A DNA stretch of 45,051 bases, taken from NCBI RefSeq assembly GCF_009208075.1, contig NZ_WFKJ01000023.1, forward strand, positions 1 to 45,051. The letters run 5' to 3'. The translations under genes were made by a program, and so were the position numbers. The notes beneath the pieces are model-generated. The model was not told where the DNA came from and ran no database searches. It worked only from the letters and a program-made list of their open reading frames with translations. The stretch comes from Poseidonibacter ostreae. GTDB taxonomy: Bacteria > Campylobacterota > Campylobacteria > Campylobacterales > Arcobacteraceae. Every line of letters begins with the position of its first letter. Position 1 is the first letter of the stretch. Positions 14,915 through 23,123 of the stretch are shown here, piece after piece.

Positions 14915-15775
14915 TTATAAGTTAGAAATAAATTCTGCTAATGCATCAATTTCAGCATCTGATTTAGTCGCAACTTGACCTTTCATAACACCTTTCATTA
15001 CTCCACCATAAGAGCCATCCTTATAACCATTTAAAGCTTCAATAACTTTTGCTTTATCCCAACCTTGAATAACTTGTGATTTTCCTAATGCAGGTTTTTC
15101 ACCATTTTGACCATGACAACCAGCACACGCACCAAATAATGCTTGTGCATTAATTGAAGGTGCTGCAGCTGCTACTTTTGCAACTGCTTCAGTTTTAACT
15201 GCTTCTGCTTTTTCACTTGTTGCTTCTTTTGTAGCAGTAACTGCTGCAACTGTATCTGTAACTTTTGCACTAGCACTTTCTGTAGCATCTGATACTGCCA
15301 TTTTTGCTTTTTCAACTGTTTGTGAAACAGCTGCTGTTGTAGTTTCTTTTGCTTTTTCAACTGTTGAAGTAACTACTTCTTTTGCTGAGTCTTTTACTTC
15401 AACAGCTTTAGCTGTAACTGCAGCAACTGATGCATTTGCAATTTCTTTTGAATCCATAGATCCTGTTGCAATTGCTGTTTTTGCAGTTTCAACTACATTT
15501 GCAGTAGTTTCTTTAACTGCTGCAGTTGTATTTTCAACAACTTTTGTAGCTGCTTCATTTACAGTAGTTTTTAATTCAGTTGCTGCTTTCATTACAGTCT
15601 CTTTAACTTCTGCTGTAGCTTCTTTTACAACAGTAGTTGTATCTTCAGTAACTTTTACTACTTCAGTTTTTACAGGTTCAACTGCTTTAGCTACTTCAGT
15701 TGTAACTTTTTTATCTTCACCACATCCTGTTAATAGTAAAACTGCAACTGCAGAACTTATTAAAATCTTTGTCAT
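14915..15775 (-). CDS. Cytochrome c lipoprotein with long helical stalk
   Basis: A 286-residue protein with three parts. Residues 1-18 are a lipoprotein signal with lipobox LTGC (lipidated Cys18). Residues about 25-205 are a low-complexity Ala/Thr/Val/Lys/Glu stretch with repeating motifs such as ETV.KA and EKAKE, resembling LEA or apolipoprotein helices; it should form a long amphipathic helix or coiled coil. Residues about 207-286 are a class I cytochrome c domain with heme site CAGCH (217-221) and a probable axial Met in GGVMKGVMKG. The protein is anchored in a membrane and the heme domain reaches into the periplasm. It probably shuttles electrons between membrane complexes. It is monocistronic, between clpA and aat. 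Confidence 0.85.
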   Translation of the reverse strand: MTKILISSAVAVLLLTGCGEDKKVTTEVAKAVEPVKTEVVKVTEDTTTVVKEATAEVKETVMKAATELKTTVNEAATKVVENTTAAVKETTANVVETAKTAIATGSMDSKEIANASVAAVTAKAVEVKDSAKEVVTSTVEKAKETTTAAVSQTVEKAKMAVSDATESASAKVTDTVAAVTATKEATSEKAEAVKTEAVAKVAAAAPSINAQALFGACAGCHGQNGEKPALGKSQVIQGWDKAKVIEALNGYKDGSYGGVMKGVMKGQVATKSDAEIDALAEFISNL

Positions 15776-15809
15776 TTGTTTTGATCCTTTTATAAAATAA
15801 TTTCGAATT

Positions 15810-15835
15810 TTACTTTCTTTATCTTAAGAAAGTAA
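15810..15835 (-). terminator. Hairpin downstream of clpA
   Basis: TTACTTTCTT (15810-15819), loop TATCTT, AAGAAAGTAA (15826-15835). It lies between the clpA stop and the cytochrome start; the T-run on the minus strand is weak. Confidence 0.45.
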
Positions 15836-15881
15836 TTAAACTTTAATTATCTTAATTTACAATTGTATATAAATCGTGTTA

Positions 15882-18092
15882 TTAAACGATATATTCAAAT
15901 ATAAATTCTTCTTTAAAGTCGATATTTACAAGTCCACCTTTTTTAAGTTTTCCAAATAAAATTTCATCTGTTAATACATTTTTAATTTTATCAGAAATCA
16001 CTCTATTAAGTGGTCGTGCCCCCATTGTTTTATCATAACCAATACTTGCAAGCTCTTTTTTAGCTCTTACTGTTATTTTAATTTTAATATTTTTATCACT
16101 TAATTGCTCTTCTAAATCACTAATAAATTTAGCAACAACTTTTGTTACAACGTCAATTGATAAACTTTCAAAAGAAACAACACTATCAAGTCTATTTCTA
16201 AACTCTGGTGCAAAGAATTTTGCTATTGCTTTATTTTCATTTAGATTATCATCTTTTGCAAATCCCATAACATTTGCTTCAGTAGCTCCTAAATTTGATG
16301 TCATTACAAGTATTACATTTTGGAAATCAGCTTTATTTCCTGCATTATCAGTTAACTCTGCATTATCCATAACTTGTAATAAAACTGACATTAAATCAGG
16401 ATGTGCTTTTTCAATTTCATCAAGTAAAAGTACTGTATGAGGATGCTTTCTAATGGCTTCAGTTAATAATCCACCTTGTTCAAATCCAACATATCCAGCA
16501 GGTGCTCCAATAAGTCTTGAAATTGTATGAGCCTCCATATATTCACTCATATCAAATCTTTCAAAATGAACACCTAATTGTAAAGATAACTCTTTTGCAA
16601 CTTCTGTTTTACCAACACCAGTAGGTCCTGTAAATAAGAAACTTCCTATTGGCTTTTTATCTAAACCAAGTCCTGCTTTATTTCTCTTAATAGACTGTAC
16701 AATAGTTGTAATTGCATCATCTTGTCCATAAACTCTTTTTTGCATATTTTTTTCTAAAGATTTTAATAAAGATAAATCAGATTTAGTTGCACTTTTAGCT
16801 GGAATATGAGCCATTTTTGCAACTGTATTTTCAATATCTTCTTGAGAAACTGTTATATTTTTCTTAGATTTTGTTTTTAAAGTTGCAACTAAAGAGATTT
16901 TCTTTGAAGCTCCAACCTCATCAATTACATCAATTGCACAATCAGGTAAAAATCTATCAGTAATATACTTTTTACTTAATTCAACTGCACTTCTAATTGC
17001 TGTTTTTGAATACTTAATACCATGGAATTCTTCATATTTTGATTTTAATCCATCTAAGATTAAGATTGAATCCTCAATTGATGGTTCTTCTACATCTACT
17101 TTAGCAAATCTTCTAGAAAGTGCTTTATCTTTTGAAAAGTCATTTCTATACTCAGCAAAGGTTGTAGCACCAATACATCTTAATTTTCCATTTGAAAGCA
17201 TTGGTTTTAAAATATTTGAAGCATCCATTGCAGAACCACCTACACTTCCAGCTCCAACTATTGTATGAATCTCATCAATAAATAAAATTGCATTAGGAAC
17301 TTTTACAACTTCTTGAAGTAAAGATTTTAATTTTTTTTCAAAATCTCCTCTATATTTAGTTCCTGCAATCATAGAACCCATATCTAAAGAGAATACTTTT
17401 GCATCATGTAAAAATTCAGGTACTTGCTCTTGTGCAATTTGTAAAGCAAGTCCCTCAGCAATAGCAGTTTTACCAACACCTGGTTCACCTACTAATATTG
17501 GATTATTTTTCTTTCTTCTACTTAAAATTTCAATTACTCTTGAAATCTCTTTTTCTCTTCCAATAACTGGGTCTATCTCACCTTTTTGTGCAACAGATAC
17601 TAATTCTGTAGAGTTTTTATCTAATACTTTATTACTCTTATCTTCTACTTCTTCAACTACTTCATCTTCTTCTTTATGTGAAATCTCTTCTAATATATCA
17701 ATTCTTTCAATACCTAAAGTTTTTAAAAGATAAAGAGCATAAGACTTCTCATCTTTTAAAATTGCTACAAACATATCTTCAACTGTTGCATTTCCTCTTC
17801 CACTTGTTTGAGTATGTGCTACCATATACTCAATTGTAGAAGTTAGTGAAATAGTTTCTAAAGGTTCATCTTCAATATCTTCTGGTAATTTTGGTGTATT
17901 CTCATCAATATATTTTTTTGTATCATCAAATAGTTTATTTGAATCTACCCCTAAATCTATAAATAAATTTTCTATAGATTCATCATGTAATAACATTAAA
18001 AAAATATGTTCTAATGTTAAATACTCATGTTTACTACTTTTTGCATAACCCACAGCTTGTGAGAAAATACTTCTTAATTCTTTACTTATCAT
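15882..18092 (-). CDS. clpA: ATP-dependent Clp protease ATP-binding subunit ClpA
   Basis: ClpA unfolds substrates and feeds them to ClpP; with ClpS it degrades N-degron proteins. The 736-residue protein has a Clp N domain (1-145), AAA-1 with Walker A GEPGVGKT (202-209) and Walker B ILFIDEIH (269-276), and AAA-2 with Walker A GPTGVGKT (489-496) and LLLDEIEKAHPD. It lacks the long middle coiled coil of ClpB, so it is ClpA. At the place of the IGL tripeptide that docks on ClpP it has MGF, before the conserved FFAPEFRNRLD. It lies 1 base after clpS. ClpP is not in the window. Confidence 0.96.
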   Translation of the reverse strand: MISKELRSIFSQAVGYAKSSKHEYLTLEHIFLMLLHDESIENLFIDLGVDSNKLFDDTKKYIDENTPKLPEDIEDEPLETISLTSTIEYMVAHTQTSGRGNATVEDMFVAILKDEKSYALYLLKTLGIERIDILEEISHKEEDEVVEEVEDKSNKVLDKNSTELVSVAQKGEIDPVIGREKEISRVIEILSRRKKNNPILVGEPGVGKTAIAEGLALQIAQEQVPEFLHDAKVFSLDMGSMIAGTKYRGDFEKKLKSLLQEVVKVPNAILFIDEIHTIVGAGSVGGSAMDASNILKPMLSNGKLRCIGATTFAEYRNDFSKDKALSRRFAKVDVEEPSIEDSILILDGLKSKYEEFHGIKYSKTAIRSAVELSKKYITDRFLPDCAIDVIDEVGASKKISLVATLKTKSKKNITVSQEDIENTVAKMAHIPAKSATKSDLSLLKSLEKNMQKRVYGQDDAITTIVQSIKRNKAGLGLDKKPIGSFLFTGPTGVGKTEVAKELSLQLGVHFERFDMSEYMEAHTISRLIGAPAGYVGFEQGGLLTEAIRKHPHTVLLLDEIEKAHPDLMSVLLQVMDNAELTDNAGNKADFQNVILVMTSNLGATEANVMGFAKDDNLNENKAIAKFFAPEFRNRLDSVVSFESLSIDVVTKVVAKFISDLEEQLSDKNIKIKITVRAKKELASIGYDKTMGARPLNRVISDKIKNVLTDEILFGKLKKGGLVNIDFKEEFIFEYIV

Positions 18093-18093
18093 T

Positions 18094-18393
18094 TTATTCT
18101 TCTTCCATTACAGCTTTTAAAGGAAAACCCTTTTCACGAGCTAGAGTTTTAACTTGTCCAACTTTAGTTGCTGCTATTTCGTGTGTATAAACACCACATA
18201 CTTCTCTTCCATTATTATGTATGTTTAACATAATATTTGCTGATTCATCTACACTTTTTCTAAATACCTTAACTAATACATCAATAACAAAATCCATTGT
18301 TGAATAATCGTCATTTAATAAAAAAACTTTATATTTTTTTGGCTCTTGTAAATCTAAATCATCATCTAATTCTATTTCAATCTCATTACTCAC
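18094..18393 (-). CDS. clpS: ClpS adaptor for N-degron recognition
   Basis: ClpS binds proteins with N-terminal Leu, Phe, Trp or Tyr and delivers them to ClpA. The 99-residue protein has an acidic flexible N-terminal extension (IEIELDDDLDL) and the folded core with FLLNDDYSTMDFVIDVL (Asn27, Asp28 and Asp29 in the substrate pocket), NIHNNGREVCGVYTHEIA (His59) and a closing KTLAREKGFPLKAVMEEE. It is one base upstream of clpA, the usual pair order. A minus-strand promoter is visible at 18445-18453. Confidence 0.96.
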   Translation of the reverse strand: MSNEIEIELDDDLDLQEPKKYKVFLLNDDYSTMDFVIDVLVKVFRKSVDESANIMLNIHNNGREVCGVYTHEIAATKVGQVKTLAREKGFPLKAVMEEE

Positions 18394-18408
18394 TTAAAAC
18401 CTTTTTTA

Positions 18409-18417
18409 TGATAAAAT
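18409..18417 (+). promoter_or_regulatory. bioD extended -10 promoter within an inverted repeat
   Basis: TGATAAAAT at 18409-18417, identical to the panB element. It lies in the perfect inverted repeat ATGATA-AAA-TATCAT (18408-18422), which could be an operator. Start point near 18424. Confidence 0.5.
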
Positions 18418-18444
18418 ATCATTCTAATTTTTAATATAGAAAAT

Positions 18445-18453
18445 ATTATACCA
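18445..18453 (-). promoter_or_regulatory. clpS-clpA extended -10 promoter
   Basis: The plus strand reads ATTATACCA, so the minus strand has TGGTATAAT, identical to the element before the fumarase gene. Transcription would start near 18438, 45 bases upstream of clpS, and would run towards the bioD promoter. Confidence 0.55.
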
Positions 18454-18466
18454 AAAAAGAAATTAT

Positions 18467-19099
18467 ATGAATAAAGAGATAAACTACTACAAAAATAAAT
18501 CAATTTTTATTAGTGCTACAAATACCGATGTTGGAAAAACTTATGCTTGTGAAAAATTTTTAAGATATTTTGCAAGTAAAGGCTTTAAGGTAGGATATTT
18601 TAAGCCTTGTGAAACTGGTGTTGTAAATGAACCTATTGATGGTTCTAAAATGTTAAAATTAACAAAAGAGCTAAATCCACAATTTAATGTATCTATAGAA
18701 GATGTCGTTCCTTATCAATTTAAACTTCCTGCTGCTCCTTATGTTGCAAAAGAAAAAACTACAATCTCTTTAGATTTTTTAAAAAAGAAAAAAGAGTATT
18801 TATCTTCTTTATGTGATATTTTAATAATTGAAGGAGCAGGAGGACTTCTTGTACCTTTAGAAGAGGACTTATTTATTATAGATTTAATAAAAGAGTTTGA
18901 AAGTGAATGTATTTTAATTACCCCATCAAAACTAGGATGCATAAATGACACCCTACTTTCAATAGAAGCTTTAAAAAATAGAGATATAGATTTTGAGTTT
19001 TATATTAATCTATATAAAGATAAAAATGATTTTGAAAAAGTATCAAAACCATTTTTACAAAAGTATTTTAAAAAGCTTTCATTTTTACAGGAAATATAG
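18467..19099 (+). CDS. bioD: Dethiobiotin synthetase
   Basis: BioD closes the ureido ring of dethiobiotin from 7,8-diaminopelargonate, CO2 and ATP in biotin synthesis. The 210-residue P-loop protein has FISATNTDVGKTYA (Walker A about residues 17-24), KPCETG (the Lys/Thr substrate loop), and IIEGAGGLLVPL, all typical of the family. It stands alone; no bioA, B or F is in the window. The promoter faces that of clpS, so their first transcribed bases overlap. A 348-base gene-free stretch follows. Confidence 0.93.
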   Translation: MNKEINYYKNKSIFISATNTDVGKTYACEKFLRYFASKGFKVGYFKPCETGVVNEPIDGSKMLKLTKELNPQFNVSIEDVVPYQFKLPAAPYVAKEKTTISLDFLKKKKEYLSSLCDILIIEGAGGLLVPLEEDLFIIDLIKEFESECILITPSKLGCINDTLLSIEALKNRDIDFEFYINLYKDKNDFEKVSKPFLQKYFKKLSFLQEI

Positions 19100-19447
19100 T
19101 TAATTTTAAATTCTTTAAATTTTACTAAATTTAGAGAATTTAGCTAAATTTACAAAAGAATTTGCAAATTTACAAATTTTTATTATTTTTTATCCTTAAT
19201 TTTACATGGCTTTTCATATCATTTTAACTATATTTACCCTCTCATTTAAGTTTACTTTCCCCAATTAAAGGTATTTACTAGAGTTTTTTGAATTTAAACT
19301 TAAGTTAAAACACTATTTTTTTTTACATAAAAACAATTCATTTTAAATAATGTATAACTTTCACATCAGTTTTATTCTATATACTTATAGAGTTACAAAC
19401 AGTGATTAAAAAAGCACAAAATCAACAAAAAGAAAGGTAGATAAAAA
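19100..19447 (+). promoter_or_regulatory. 348-base gene-free region before the CoA-ester operon
   Basis: The only gap above 300 bases. 19121-19180 holds several copies of AAATTTA/AATTTAG-type words, including palindrome CTAAATTTAG (19125-19134) and CTAAATTTA (19144-19152), then a T-rich tract, so it may contain the bioD terminator or binding sites. Candidate -10 elements for the downstream operon are TATAAC (19353-19358) and TATACT (19380-19385), the latter inside inverted repeat CTATA-TACT-TATAG (19377-19390). GAAAGGTAG (19432-19440) is the ribosome site. No open frame, tRNA or sigma-54 site was seen. Confidence 0.4.
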
Positions 19448-20578
19448 ATGACTTCTGCAATAGATTTATCTAAATTAACAGCAAACGATGATTTAACACC
19501 GGTTCTTGGTGGATACTGGCCTGGTATTCAAATTTATTACCCACCAATTAAATTCAATCCACTTGATGGTACATACGAAAGTATGGAGCAAGCTAAATTA
19601 AGATTACAAAAACATGCTTATAAAACAAAAGCACATACTGTATTATTTGATTTAGAAGATGGTTGTAGACAAAAAGCTATGTCAAGAGAGTTATTAATTC
19701 AAGAACTTCCAAAGTTTCCTGAAAGAAATTTCCAAATAGCTGTGAGAATAAATCCATTTAGAACAGATGAGTATGAAGAAGATTTAAAAATGTTAAAACA
19801 AATTCACCAATATGTGGATTCTATTGTTTTAGCAAAAGCTGGAGAAGTTTATGGTTCTGCTGAGATTAGAGATTTATCTTCTTGGTTAGTTTCAATTGGA
19901 AGTAATTTAACTATTCAACCAATTATTGAGCATCCAAAGTCTCTTCAAATTGCTGATAGATTAATGGAACATTCAACTGTTAAACATGTTGTATTTGGTA
20001 TCCATGATTTCTCTAAAGCAATGGCTTATAAAATCACACCACAAGGTTGGATTGATGAGTTAGAAACATTCTTTAACATTCTTACTATGGAAGCAAGAGT
20101 TAAAGGTAAAGGTGTTATTGGTGGAGTTGAAGTTTTATTAACACCACACTCATTACCAGATCACTGTGTTGAAAAGAAAGATATTAGAAGATGGTTAGAT
20201 CTTCATGGTGATGAAGCATCAAGACATGTTTATGCTCATGCACAAAGAGAATATGCAATGGGATTAACTGGTAAACAAGTTATTACTCCAAATCATATTA
20301 ATGTATGTAAGGTTGCATTTACACCATCTCCTAAAGAGATCGCAAAAGATGTAGAAATCTTAAAAGAAGCTATTAAAGCTGATGCATTATTATCTGGTGC
20401 TATTAGATATAAAGGTGAAATGTTAGATCCACCAATGTTTGGTAAATCTTTACAAAATATTTTAAGAGCTTATGCACTTAGAAGTTTAGAAAAAGAAGAT
20501 GAAATTTTTGCATTATCAGTTCTTAATAAAATGCCAATACATACATTTAAAGAAAACTGGCCTTACGGTCAAATTTAA
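19448..20578 (+). CDS. CitE/HpcH-family CoA-ester lyase 1
   Basis: A 376-residue TIM-barrel enzyme of the HpcH/HpaI aldolase-citrate lyase beta family. Catalytic positions look intact: FDLEDG (67-72), an Arg in AVRINPF (Arg100), Lys130, metal-binding Glu161 in IIEHPKSL and metal-binding Asp187 in FGIHDFSKAM. Such enzymes cleave or form CoA esters such as malyl-CoA, methylmalyl-CoA or citramalyl-CoA, with acetyl- or propionyl-CoA and glyoxylate or pyruvate as partners. It is longer than CitE (about 290) and has a distinct N-terminus (GGYWPGIQIYYPPIKF). It leads an operon and is 15 bases upstream of the ligase-lyase fusion. Substrate cannot be decided from sequence. Confidence 0.8.
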   Translation: MTSAIDLSKLTANDDLTPVLGGYWPGIQIYYPPIKFNPLDGTYESMEQAKLRLQKHAYKTKAHTVLFDLEDGCRQKAMSRELLIQELPKFPERNFQIAVRINPFRTDEYEEDLKMLKQIHQYVDSIVLAKAGEVYGSAEIRDLSSWLVSIGSNLTIQPIIEHPKSLQIADRLMEHSTVKHVVFGIHDFSKAMAYKITPQGWIDELETFFNILTMEARVKGKGVIGGVEVLLTPHSLPDHCVEKKDIRRWLDLHGDEASRHVYAHAQREYAMGLTGKQVITPNHINVCKVAFTPSPKEIAKDVEILKEAIKADALLSGAIRYKGEMLDPPMFGKSLQNILRAYALRSLEKEDEIFALSVLNKMPIHTFKENWPYGQI

Positions 20579-20593
20579 TAAGGAGTTATAACA

Positions 20594-23113
20594 ATGAGTT
20601 CAAATATAACAATTGAAGTACCAGAATACTTAAACATTGGTGTTGCTTGTACATCTAAACATGTAGGAACAGCTAAAGAAAACAGCACTGCTATGATTAT
20701 TGAAGATGATAATTTAGGTACTGATGAAATTTCTTATAAAGAATTAGCAGAGAAATCTGATCAAATTTGTAACTTCTTAACTGGTTTAGGATTTGAAGCA
20801 AGAGATAGAGTTTTAGTATGTTTAAAAAACTCACTTGCTTACCCTATTTCATTTTTTGGAGCGATTAAAGCTGGAATTATTGCAGTACCTACTTCAACTT
20901 TATTATCAGGTTCTGAAGTTAAATACTTAGCAGAAGATTCACAAGCAAGTGCAATTGTATTATCAGCTTCTATGTATGATAACTTAGTACCATATTTAGA
21001 AAACCTTGATAATTTAAAAACAATTATTGTTGCTGGAATTGATTCAACGGAAGGGTTAAATATTCCAAAAGGAATGAAAGTTTACTCATTTAGTGAAATT
21101 TTAGAAACAACAGATAAAACACCAAATCATTATAAATCAAAATCAGGTGAACCTGCATATTTAGTATATACTTCAGGGACTACTGGTTATCCAAAAGGTG
21201 TATTACATTCACATAGATCATTAGTAGGAAGAACTCCTGCAACTGAGTATTGGTTTGATTTTAAAGAGAATGATAGAATCATGCACTCTGGTAAATTTAA
21301 CTGGACTTATGTATTAGGTTCTGCATTAATGGACCCATTATTTAATGGTCATACTGTTATTGCTTACGAAGGTGGTAATGATGCTGGAACATGGATTGAA
21401 TTAATTAAAAAACATAAATGTACTATCTTTATAGGCGTTCCAACTATTTATAGACAAATTATTCAAAAAACTGAATTTACAGCTGCTGATTGTCCATCAT
21501 TAAGATATTGTATGTCTGCTGGTGAGCACTTATCTGATGAAATGATTGGATTATGGAGAGATAGATTTAAGCAAGATATTTTTGAAGCAATTGGAATGAG
21601 TGAGTGTTCTTACTATATTTCACATTCAAAAAATAATCCAATTAGACCTGGAAGTGCAGGTTTTGTTCAACCAGGACATACTGTAAAATTACTTGACCCT
21701 GATACTTTAGAAGAAGTAGCAGATGGTGAAGAAGGTATGATTTCTATTGGTGAAGATGATCCAGGTTTATTCTTAGAGTACTGGCAATTAGAAGAAGAGA
21801 CTAGAAAAGCTAAGCATAATGGTTACTTCTTTACAGGTGATTACGCTAAAAGAGATGAAGATGGTTATATCTGGTTCATTGGTAGAAAAGATGATATTAT
21901 TAATACATTCGGATTTAGAGTATCTCCACACGAAATTGAAAGAGTTGTAAAAACTCATGATCTAGTTGCAGATTGTGTTGCTTTTGGTTTAGAAATTGGA
22001 AAAGATAAGGTAATTGTTGCAATTGCTGTAATTGGACATGAAGAATTAAGCGCTGAACAAGAAGCTGAGGTATTAGCATTTTCTCAAGCAAATCTAGCTA
22101 AATATAAAGCACCTAAAACTATTTTTGGAATGAGCGATTATCCAAGAACTAAAAATGGTAAAGTTTTAAGAAAACAATTAGTTAAAAACTTACATGATAT
22201 TTACCATTCAAAAGAGACTGGTGAAGAGATTAAAGAGTACAAAGCTAGAAGATCTATGTTATTTGTACCATCTTATAATAGACACAATGTTGAAAAAGCA
22301 AAAACTGTTTTAGCAGATTCTGTTATCTTTGATTTAGAAGCTATTCTTTCTGAGCAAAGAGATGTTGCTAGAAATACAATTAGAGATGTTTATAAAGAGA
22401 GTGGTTCAAAATTTGGTGATTCAGAAAGAATTCTAAGAATTAATAACTTAGGAAGCGAAGATATTGCAAAAGATTTAGAACTAGCAGGTGAGATTGAAAT
22501 CGATGGTTTATTATTCTCAAAGATTGAAACTGGAGCTCAAGTACTTGAAGCAGTTAAATTAATTGAAGAAGTAAATCCTGAATTATCTTTAATGATTATG
22601 ATTGAAACACCATTATCAGTTCTAAATATTCAAGAAATTTGTTCAGCAAGTCCAAAAGTTGAAGTTATTGTTGTAGGTTCTAATAAACTTGCAAATAGAC
22701 TTCAAATTGATATTAAAAAAGGTTCAAAAGCAATGTTTAATTACCTTTCGCAAATTGCACTTGCTGCAAAAGCGTATGGTCAAACAGTTATTGATGGTCC
22801 TCACTTTGATATCCATGATGAGTTTGCTTGTGAAGATTCAACTAAAGATGCATTTAACTTAGGATTTGATGGTAAGTCATTAGTTCACCCAATTCAAATT
22901 GAATATATTAATGATATCTTTACTCCTAAACAAGTTGAAGTTGAAGATTATGAAGTTATGATTAACAAATATGAAGCTGCTAAAAAAGATGGTAAGGAAG
23001 TAATTTATCATAATGATAGATTAGTTGATGGTTCAAGAATTAAATGGGCTAAGAAAATGATTACATTATATGAAACATATAAATCATTAGGTCAAAACCT
23101 ATTTAATAAATAA
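20594..23113 (+). CDS. Acyl-CoA synthetase fused to a degenerate CitE-like lyase domain
   Basis: An 839-residue fusion. Residues about 20-545 are an AMP-forming acyl-CoA ligase (ANL superfamily) with the P-loop TSGTTGYPKG (193-202), a GMSEC-type motif, a GDYAKRDEDGYIWFIGRKDD hinge and the catalytic lysine in RTKNGK (Lys523). It looks closest to benzoate- or medium-chain acyl-CoA ligases, so an organic acid is activated with ATP. Residues about 552-835 are a CitE-like barrel starting RRSMLFVPSYNRHN. Here Glu671 in MIETP is kept, but LEDA is LEAI (Ala583) and the metal-site G-x-E-D-L is GSNKL (Lys698 for Asp). Thus lyase activity is doubtful. A linker of only some 10-20 residues joins them. The reading frame is continuous. 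AAGGAG precedes the ATG. Confidence 0.85.
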   Translation: MSSNITIEVPEYLNIGVACTSKHVGTAKENSTAMIIEDDNLGTDEISYKELAEKSDQICNFLTGLGFEARDRVLVCLKNSLAYPISFFGAIKAGIIAVPTSTLLSGSEVKYLAEDSQASAIVLSASMYDNLVPYLENLDNLKTIIVAGIDSTEGLNIPKGMKVYSFSEILETTDKTPNHYKSKSGEPAYLVYTSGTTGYPKGVLHSHRSLVGRTPATEYWFDFKENDRIMHSGKFNWTYVLGSALMDPLFNGHTVIAYEGGNDAGTWIELIKKHKCTIFIGVPTIYRQIIQKTEFTAADCPSLRYCMSAGEHLSDEMIGLWRDRFKQDIFEAIGMSECSYYISHSKNNPIRPGSAGFVQPGHTVKLLDPDTLEEVADGEEGMISIGEDDPGLFLEYWQLEEETRKAKHNGYFFTGDYAKRDEDGYIWFIGRKDDIINTFGFRVSPHEIERVVKTHDLVADCVAFGLEIGKDKVIVAIAVIGHEELSAEQEAEVLAFSQANLAKYKAPKTIFGMSDYPRTKNGKVLRKQLVKNLHDIYHSKETGEEIKEYKARRSMLFVPSYNRHNVEKAKTVLADSVIFDLEAILSEQRDVARNTIRDVYKESGSKFGDSERILRINNLGSEDIAKDLELAGEIEIDGLLFSKIETGAQVLEAVKLIEEVNPELSLMIMIETPLSVLNIQEICSASPKVEVIVVGSNKLANRLQIDIKKGSKAMFNYLSQIALAAKAYGQTVIDGPHFDIHDEFACEDSTKDAFNLGFDGKSLVHPIQIEYINDIFTPKQVEVEDYEVMINKYEAAKKDGKEVIYHNDRLVDGSRIKWAKKMITLYETYKSLGQNLFNK

Positions 23114-23123
23114 GGAGATTATA

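Noticed and set aside
15172-15360. Lys/Gln-rich frame within the cytochrome stalk
   Set aside because: Out-of-frame reading of the repetitive stalk; the correct frame gives lipobox and heme motif.
19100-19447. Sigma-54 promoter or riboswitch before the CoA-ester operon
   Set aside because: No GG-N10-GC pair at a usable place and no conserved riboswitch core; only AT-rich repeats and weak -10 candidates.
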